Source: Owenia fusiformis
Taxonomy: Eukaryota; Annelida; Polychaeta; Sabellida; Oweniidae
Direction: 5' to 3'
DNA length: 64,000 bases
NCBI GenBank assembly: GCA_903813345.2
Contig: CAIIXF020000004.1
Coordinates: 29,205,986 to 29,269,985, forward strand
The position numbers and the translations under genes were made by a program. The notes beneath the pieces are model-generated. The model searched no databases. It had not been told where the DNA came from and was given only the letters and a program-made list of their open reading frames with translations. Positions 57,960 through 64,000 of this stretch are shown one piece after another. Each line of letters starts with the position of its first letter. Position 1 is the stretch's first letter.

Positions 57960-59781
57960 GACTCCAGATGAAAATCTGGAGTCTATTGCTTTTGCCAGTT
58001 TTCTTCTTATTATTATTATTATTTTTCTTTCTTTCTTTCTTTCCGAACACTTTTTCTCAGCAACTAGAAGAACTTACTTTAACCCACTTACATGGCTAAA
58101 TTATCCCATCAACCTAGTTTCTGGGAAATTAGGTCAAATTTGTATCTAGGTCAAAGGTCAAGAACTAGGTCAAATTTAGGTCAAATCATTATTATGTCAA
58201 TTATCTTCATTGTTGATTGTCCTTACTCCTTCATCTTTTTTTCATCATGTAGCTTAGAAAAAAACAAATCGAGAGTGTGCCATCCGTTTTTTAATTACTC
58301 TTAGCGATTTTGAGATATGGCGTCCGGAAAGTAGGTCAAACTAAAAAAGTTCTCCAAATTTAACATATGAGCTATGGAATAAGGGTAGAATTTTCTCAGG
58401 AATCCGAATCTGCAAACCAAATTTCGATCCGACTTCCCGTTTGGAAGTTATGGCGTTTTGAAATTTCGAGAAAAATCGATCTGATGGTATCCTGATAGAA
58501 AGTCAAGGAAAAAAGATTTTTTTGAAGTGTAAAATACGAGATATAGACTGAGTACAGCTTAAGATAATGAATTCCTATAAAAGAAGTGGACCTCAAAAGC
58601 TACCTAGTTTCAATATTTGGACACCAAAATTCCTAGGTCAAAATCTAGGTCAAATTTATAGTTTTTCCTTATTTTTGCGATTCTGGCACTACACTTTTAG
58701 GATTTGCTTCAAAATTTTGTATACAGGTAGCAAAGAGTGTGCTAATAGTGTTAGCCTTTTGCCGTCAGAGAGTATTTTGACCCATTTTTGAGATATGGTG
58801 TCCGAAAAGTAGGTCAAAATAAAAAATCCTCCAAATTTAACATATGAGTTATGAATTAAGGGTAGAATTTTCCCAGGAATCCGAATCTGCAAACCAAATT
58901 TCTATCTGACTTCCGGTTCCAAAGTTATGGCGTGTCCGAAAAGTAGGTCAAAATAAAAATTCGCCAAATTTAACGTATGAGTTATGAATTAGGGGTAGAA
59001 TTTTGTCAGGAATCCGAATCTTTAAATCAAATTTCCATCAGACTCCCGGTTCGGAAGTTATGGCGTTTTGAAATTTCGAAAAATCGATCTGATGGTATCC
59101 TGATCGAAAGTCAAGGAAAAAAGATTTTTTTGAAGTGTAAAATACGAGATATAGATTGAGTACAGCTTAGGATAATGAATTCCTATAAAAGAAGGGGACC
59201 TCAAAAGCTACCTAGTTTCAATATTCGGACACCAAAATGCCTAGGTCAAAATCTAGGTCAAATTCATATTTTTTCCTTATTTTTGCGATTCTGGAACTAC
59301 ACTTTTAGGATTTGCTTCAAAATTTTGTATACAGGTAGCAAAGAGTGTGCTAATAGTGAGAGCCTTTTGCCGTCAGAAAGTATTTTGACCCACTTTTGAG
59401 ATATGGTGTCCGTAAAGTAGGTCAAAATAAAAAGTTCTCATAATTTAACTTATGAGTTATGAATTAAGGGTAGAATTTTCTCAGGAATCCTAATCTGCAA
59501 ACCAAATTTCAATCCGACTTCCGGTCAAAAATTCCTACTTACCTACCTACTTACCTACTCGGCTACCTACTTAGCTACCTACTCAGCTACTTACTCAGCT
59601 ACCTACTCAGCTACTTGCTCAGCAACCTGCTCAGCTGCTTACTCAGCTACCTACTCAGCTACTTACTCAATTACTTAATCATCTACTTACTCAGCTTCCT
59701 ACTCAGTTACTTACTCAGCTCTTTACTCAAGTAAATCAATCTGGAGTCTTAAATTGAACTTTGTTCAATTTACCAATCTAG
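57960..59781 (+). mobile_element. Non-autonomous Helentron-like element, second insertion
   Basis: Starts GACTCCAGATGAAAATCTGG, ends with CAATCTGGAGTC, hairpin AAATTGAAC/GTTCAATTT and CTAG. TTA lies on both sides (57957-57959, 59782-59784); the empty site is at 3268-3270. The core has about 2.5 units of about 478 bases (anchors near 58389, 58868 and 59480) plus a short unit near 59003. Next to the 3' end is a CTACTCAGCTACTTACT array (59540-59735). It is the same family as 8243-10114 but sits at a different site in the duplicated segment. Confidence 0.6.
59540..59735. repeat. Short tandem array CTACTCAGCTACTTA inside the element
   Basis: About fifteen imperfect 12-bp units. The related stretch in the other element (9997-10065, GATGACTCAGCTTA) is shorter and more diverged. 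Confidence 0.85.
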
Positions 59782-59865
59782 TTAAACTTATTATTTATTA
59801 AACTTATTGTGATCGTTGGATTTTGGTATTCCTCGCACGTTCCAAAATCCTGCGGTCAGACGCCC

Positions 59866-60711
59866 CTATTCCTGGTTAATAGTGGGGGCAATTCCATTGT
59901 TAACCACCGGGTTGTGTGTTGGTACGCTCCTTGGGGTTTTCGTTAAAAGCCTGCCATTCACAAGGGTAAAATCCTGCTGTTTACCTACAGCTTGTAAAAT
60001 TGTTTGCAGGTTTGTGTTCATTTTTTGGGTCTCATTCGATACAAAGTCATTTACATAGATGTTTGAGTAGACCGCCGACTGCTTCAAAGCAGATTTCTTT
60101 TTAAAAATATCCGTCCTATCAGATTCGCACACTTCAGCAACAATAATACCAGGGTATCTTGACCCTTGTCTTTTCTGGAATCGTTAAGCCCTTTTAACCT
60201 TTGCCTTCGTTTTCACTCCAACATTTAGAAACTCATTCACCTTGGCTATACAATCTTCATTTTCTGACTGAGGAATATTCTTCACTATTTTACATAAGTT
60301 TATTGAGTCTTTAAGATTGTTCATGTCTTCTGACACACTATCAATTTGAGACTGTAAATTTTGGTTTACCTTGGTAATTTCCTGTTTCATAATATCCTTT
60401 GTATTCTCCAGTTTCACATCAATCTTAGCCATTATCCGTTCTTCCCTTTGTATCATATCCGTTTGCATACTGTCCAATTTATCACTAATCTTCAGGTGAT
60501 CAGCGACTAATTTCGTTAAAAGCGATAAGACAGCGTTATCAGAGTCCTTACTGCACATAGCATTTGGCTCGGCATTCATGCGTGCAGGTATGTTGTCCCC
60601 CATGTTGAATTGCGACTTTTTAACACAAGTTTTTTTACCCACTTTGCTGGCCGAATTCTCACAGTCTGCCTTCCTTTTTGACCTGTCTATGGCGTCATAT
60701 GCTGTAGCCAT
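59866..60711 (-). pseudogene. LINE ORF1-like gene, copy 2, frameshifted
   Basis: Same gene as 3352-4143. It keeps the 18 codons lost from copy 1 (DIFKKKSALKQSAVYSNIY), but one base is missing at about 60184-60190, which ends the first part after KAKVKRA. The two SD-A copies thus carry different lesions, showing that the common ancestor was longer and open. Confidence 0.6.
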
Positions 60712-62200
60712 CGTTCACAAAGACAATAGAGGCGTAGATTACTTGTCAAAATCATTTAAAACTCCAGAATTATCAAAATATTGGCAGTGATTCTAAACTT
60801 GTTGCACTTTGTTTTATCACAATGATTTTTTTTGTTGAACCGTTTTCAGCATTGCACAGATGTATTATACCAAGTGAAATTAACTTACATTTTCCTAGAT
60901 ACATTTATCATTTAATTTTCAAATCTTGAAAATTGTAAAAAATCAATTCTTTCAATTTCATTACCTGAAAATCGAACAGAAATTCTGTTGAGGGGATTGA
61001 GATTAAATGTTTCCTTCATTATGGCCCCTATAAAAGCCTTAATAACTATTTACTAATTGTAATTAGAAAACAAAGCCCCAATAGCCCTGAAACTCAAATA
61101 TTATTCTCTTCTTCAACTGTTATTTATTTAAACACTTGTACAGGTTTTTGCAACAATGGTGTGTTTGGTTTAGTATAACTTCCCATTTATACAAATGTGT
61201 AAAGAGTTCCAGATCGGAGTCGTGCTAATTGTCTACTCTTTTCTGTTTAAGTTACTGTGAATCCTAGAAGTCCTTAGTTTGTTCCCATTTCCTTCTGCTC
61301 TGTTTATGTCAATGTGTGAGATGAGATGTGAATGAGTTTCACTTTCTTAATAAAAGTGAGTGTTGATAGCAGTTTTTTTCAAATGCACAGTAAGTCTACT
61401 TTTTGTAGCCATTCCTCTTTTCCTCTTCTTTTTTTAAGTATTTCCATCAGTGTCACGACAAATGGCCAAAAGTAACACATTTCCAGAAAATAAACCAAAC
61501 GCAATGTGTAGTCTCAATTGGTCTTTACTTTAATAGTTTTTTAAAGATCAAACACAGTTATATTTCATCTTGAAAACCTCCTTGTTCCAGTTGCCATGTC
61601 CTTCCTGTAACTAGGTGATCTTGCTCCTGGAAATAAATTTATATTGTATATTAATAAATGTTTACCATAATTCACCTGTAATAACAATTAATCAAATCAA
61701 TAGTACTTTCTACTTTGTATTATCACAAAAAGACTGAATACATGAATCAGTCTGGTCTTTTTTCAATTTCATTGATGGATTGATCCTTTAATACTTTTAT
61801 GGAAACTTGTATAATAAGACTACACTTTGACATTATTCACATAATTTTCTTATCACTCAGGGTGGCCACACAAAATTGAAAAATAAATTCCAGAGATTTG
61901 CAGATAATTCCAAAGTCAAAATGGCATATCTTCATGTATATGTAAGATTTCGCTGCAATGTTTTACAACAATGATGTGTAATATTAACTTTAAAAAGCCT
62001 CCAAACCACCCCCACAGCCAACCATTCCACATTCTGTAACCGTTTCTAGCTTATACATTAACAAGCAATCAATATGCAAAATGTCACCACTGCCATTTGT
62101 TACAAAGAATGCAAAGTAAACATCAAGTGTGGACCGTTTGCGCAAATCTCCTGTACAGTGTTGATTTACTTACTTGGTGAAACATAATCTTTCTTTTCCC
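60712..62200. other. Gene-free SD-A segment with mariner empty site
   Basis: Near-identical to 4144-5358 joined to 7324-7558. At 61931-61947 the sequence TTCATGTATATGTAAG carries the unduplicated TA (61937-61938) where copy 1 has its mariner. Confidence 0.85.
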
Positions 62201-62204
62201 ACTT

Positions 62205-62345
62205 CCTTTTTGTTTCCTCTACTTTCCTCTTCCTTCCTCTACTTTCCTCTTCCTTCCTCTACTTTCCTCTTCCTTCCTCTTCCTTCCTCTTCCTTCCTCT
62301 ACTTTCCTCTTCCTTCCTCTACTTTCCTCTTCCTTCCTCTATACT
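62205..62345. repeat. CT-rich microsatellite, short allele
   Basis: Equivalent of 7559-7835, about half the length. 62346-62980 shows no gene; TTA at 62746-62748 is the empty site of the copy-1 Helentron-like element. Confidence 0.9.
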
Positions 62346-62982
62346 ACCAAACTTAATTTGCCTACATACCCCTGAGACTCTTATCTGATGGATAGAATGC
62401 GCTTGCCACCTTCTGCCAGATGTGTCTGTGATTTTTGATGCTAATAAAAATAAAACCAGGCATTGTTTGGTTGGTGGAAATCTCCCTTGGCGGATGTTGG
62501 GTGTTTAAGAATGTGAAACACAGTGGTTTGAAAATGTAAAATAGAGAGGTTTTTATTTTTGATGAGAAAAAGCTAATGTTTATGCGTACTTCGTAATAAA
62601 TACTGTCCCTAGGTCAAAATGTGTAATGTGAGAATATTTAATTTTATTTTAATTGAAATTTGTCTCTACCATGGCCTCCAGGAGTTATCCTTCGCTGGAC
62701 TGGCATCTGGTTCATTCTGGACCATTGGTTGGACCTCGGGTGTAATTATTACAGGTTTTGAACCGTCATTTTTATTTATTTTTTTATTATACATAAATTT
62801 ATTCCTTTAGTTTGGCAATCACAATAATAGACATGCAACTGATTGCCAAAGTTTTATAAAAAAAACATTAACGGCAATTTTACACAATGTGAATAGGAAT
62901 GCATTAAAATTAAAAATTTATCAAAGTAATGTTATAACTCATATACACTAGTAATCAGGATATGGTGTGAATGGGACATTTC

Positions 62983-63052
62983 TGGTGTTACTTGGTATGA
63001 AAAATATTTTTATACCATCTAACACCAAGTCACACCACAATCATGGTGTGAC
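62983..63052. repeat. Twin hairpins: TGGTGTTA...TAACACCA and GTCACACCA...TGGTGTGAC
   Basis: 62983-63027 forms a near-perfect 45-base inverted repeat centred on AAAATATTTTTATACC. Next to it GTCACACCA (63029-63037) pairs with TGGTGTGAC (63044-63052). In copy 1 the second hairpin has mutated on one arm. Confidence 0.75.
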
Positions 63053-63427
63053 TTGGAGTGAAAGGATTAAGATATGAAACCCCTGCTCTCTAACACTAGG
63101 TCACACCATACTGCTGGTGTGCAATGGTATGAAAAACAAAATTAATCCTGATCTTGCACAGGTACCTTAGTTTCAAGTATATTCATGATTATTCACAATA
63201 TCTTAATTTCATTAATATAGGTGTATATTCTGGAGTAGAAGAATAATAATGAATATTTTGGCATTGAAGTTGCTGTGGTTTTTTGGGATACACAAAACTA
63301 TAATTGATTTCCTAAATGGTATACTGAAGCTTGTAGAATTCATTGCCATATATGGCAAGGCTATGAGAGAATGTCTGGCAGCATTGCTGCAGCATCATTT
63401 GCATGGTACATTCCAATGTGCTGTCGC

Positions 63428-63490
63428 AGCGCTGTGACAGCGCTCTCCCAGCTCTCTCCCAGCTCTGTGACAGCGCTCTCGTAGCGCTTT
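63428..63490. repeat. 22-bp minisatellite at right edge of SD-A copy 2
   Basis: Two to three units of the array seen at 10756-10866. SD-A homology ends here. Confidence 0.8.
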
Positions 63491-63733
63491 GACAGTGGGC
63501 TGTGATAGCCAGTAAATTTGTATAAGGGGGATTTTGCACTCACAGGTGGCTGTCCATTTGTGATAGATATTATGGAAACATTTTTTGTAATGAAATTTTG
63601 GTAGAGGTCTGAGTCTTTTTGAGGTTTGTGGTATGTTGACAAATGCTTGTTTACTTTTGTGATTCTTCAGGAGCACTATTCGACAGGGCATTCTTTAAAA
63701 TGCCTAATATCTCTGTTGCCTCTGTTCTCATTC

Positions 63734-63845
63734 TTTTGCAGAAACAAATTGTCATTTTCAAATGTATGTTTAAATTCTTCTGTGTGCTTTTGGCGGTAAT
63801 GTCTCTTTAAACAAGTTCTAAACTCCACACATTTTGGGCATTGTT
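63734..63845 (-). CDS. C2H2-like zinc-finger exon fragment
   Basis: The minus strand reads KQCPKCVEFRTCLKRHYRQK followed by HTEEFKHTFENDNL. C-x2-C-x9-H-x4-H is shorter than the usual x12 spacer, but LKRHYRQKHT is a typical finger end. An upstream stop lies about 12 codons before the finger, so this is a single exon or relic. The window ends before more can be seen. Confidence 0.4.
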
Positions 63846-64000
63846 TAGGATTTTTTTCATTATTTCACTTTTCATCACTAAAGACGTCACTTCAGCGATC
63901 TTTTTCTTCTTCACAGGGACCTGGAATGACAGTGGTGTACATATTGTTTATTATCCCAATGCAAGACTTCCTTGTTAAGGATATATTGCACAGTGAACTA

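Larger units (their letters stand above)
55039..63490. repeat. Segmental duplication A, copy 2 (partner 2035-10866)
   Basis: Direct copy. Relative to copy 1 it has 55305-56995 (deleted in copy 1), a Helentron-like element at 57960-59781, and clean empty sites for the copy-1 mariner (61937-61938) and copy-1 Helentron-like element (62746-62748). 54600-55038, just left of it, shows no gene. Confidence 0.95.

Overview
The window is A+T-rich animal DNA, roughly two thirds A+T by eye, with GT-AG introns, many minisatellites and no prokaryotic-style gene packing. Intron-bearing mariner and pogo transposases, LINE pieces, Helentron-like elements with tandem-repeat cores and frequent TACATGTA words suggest a marine invertebrate, perhaps a mollusc. 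The species assignment is only an inference. I recognise no intact host gene, tRNA, rRNA, CRISPR array, LTR element, retrovirus or Polinton. The window is a repeat-rich, transposon-dense stretch built largely from segmental duplications and holding many short coding relics.

Layout. 1-2034: dispersed repeats and a 73-bp minisatellite. 2035-10866: first copy of segmental duplication A (SD-A), with a Myb/SANT remnant, a LINE (ORF1 plus endonuclease piece), a nearly intact mariner at 5361-7321 and a Helentron-like element at 8243-10114. 10944-12592: a 521-bp direct repeat pair. 12600-20400: coding relics on the minus strand, a foldback MITE, an 814-bp foldback element with CAC ends and a 5-bp target duplication, and a PHD/esterase relic. 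20954-23080: repeats. 23920-32064: first copy of segmental duplication B (SD-B), with RecQ-like, zinc-binding and unknown exons, plus a 2,978-bp block carrying Tc1-like and pogo-like relics and an 18-bp minisatellite. 33543-36086: a 1.3-kb tandem duplication carrying a CACTA-like transposase piece. 37220-37810: further transposase and reverse transcriptase pieces. 38011-43243: second copy of SD-B without the 2,978-bp block. 43244-55038: mostly gene-free DNA with minisatellites, E2F-like words and a few relics. 55039-63490: second copy of SD-A, with the Myb/SANT domain, a second Helentron-like element at another site, and clean empty sites where copy 1 carries its mariner and Helentron-like insertions.

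The most informative feature is the SD-A pair. Each copy is the empty-site control for insertions in the other, so ends, target sites and relative ages can be read directly. Almost every recognisable coding relic lies on the minus strand. That pattern fits a one-strand transposon trap such as a piRNA cluster, or a few large decayed minus-strand genes. It needs small-RNA and transcript data to decide.
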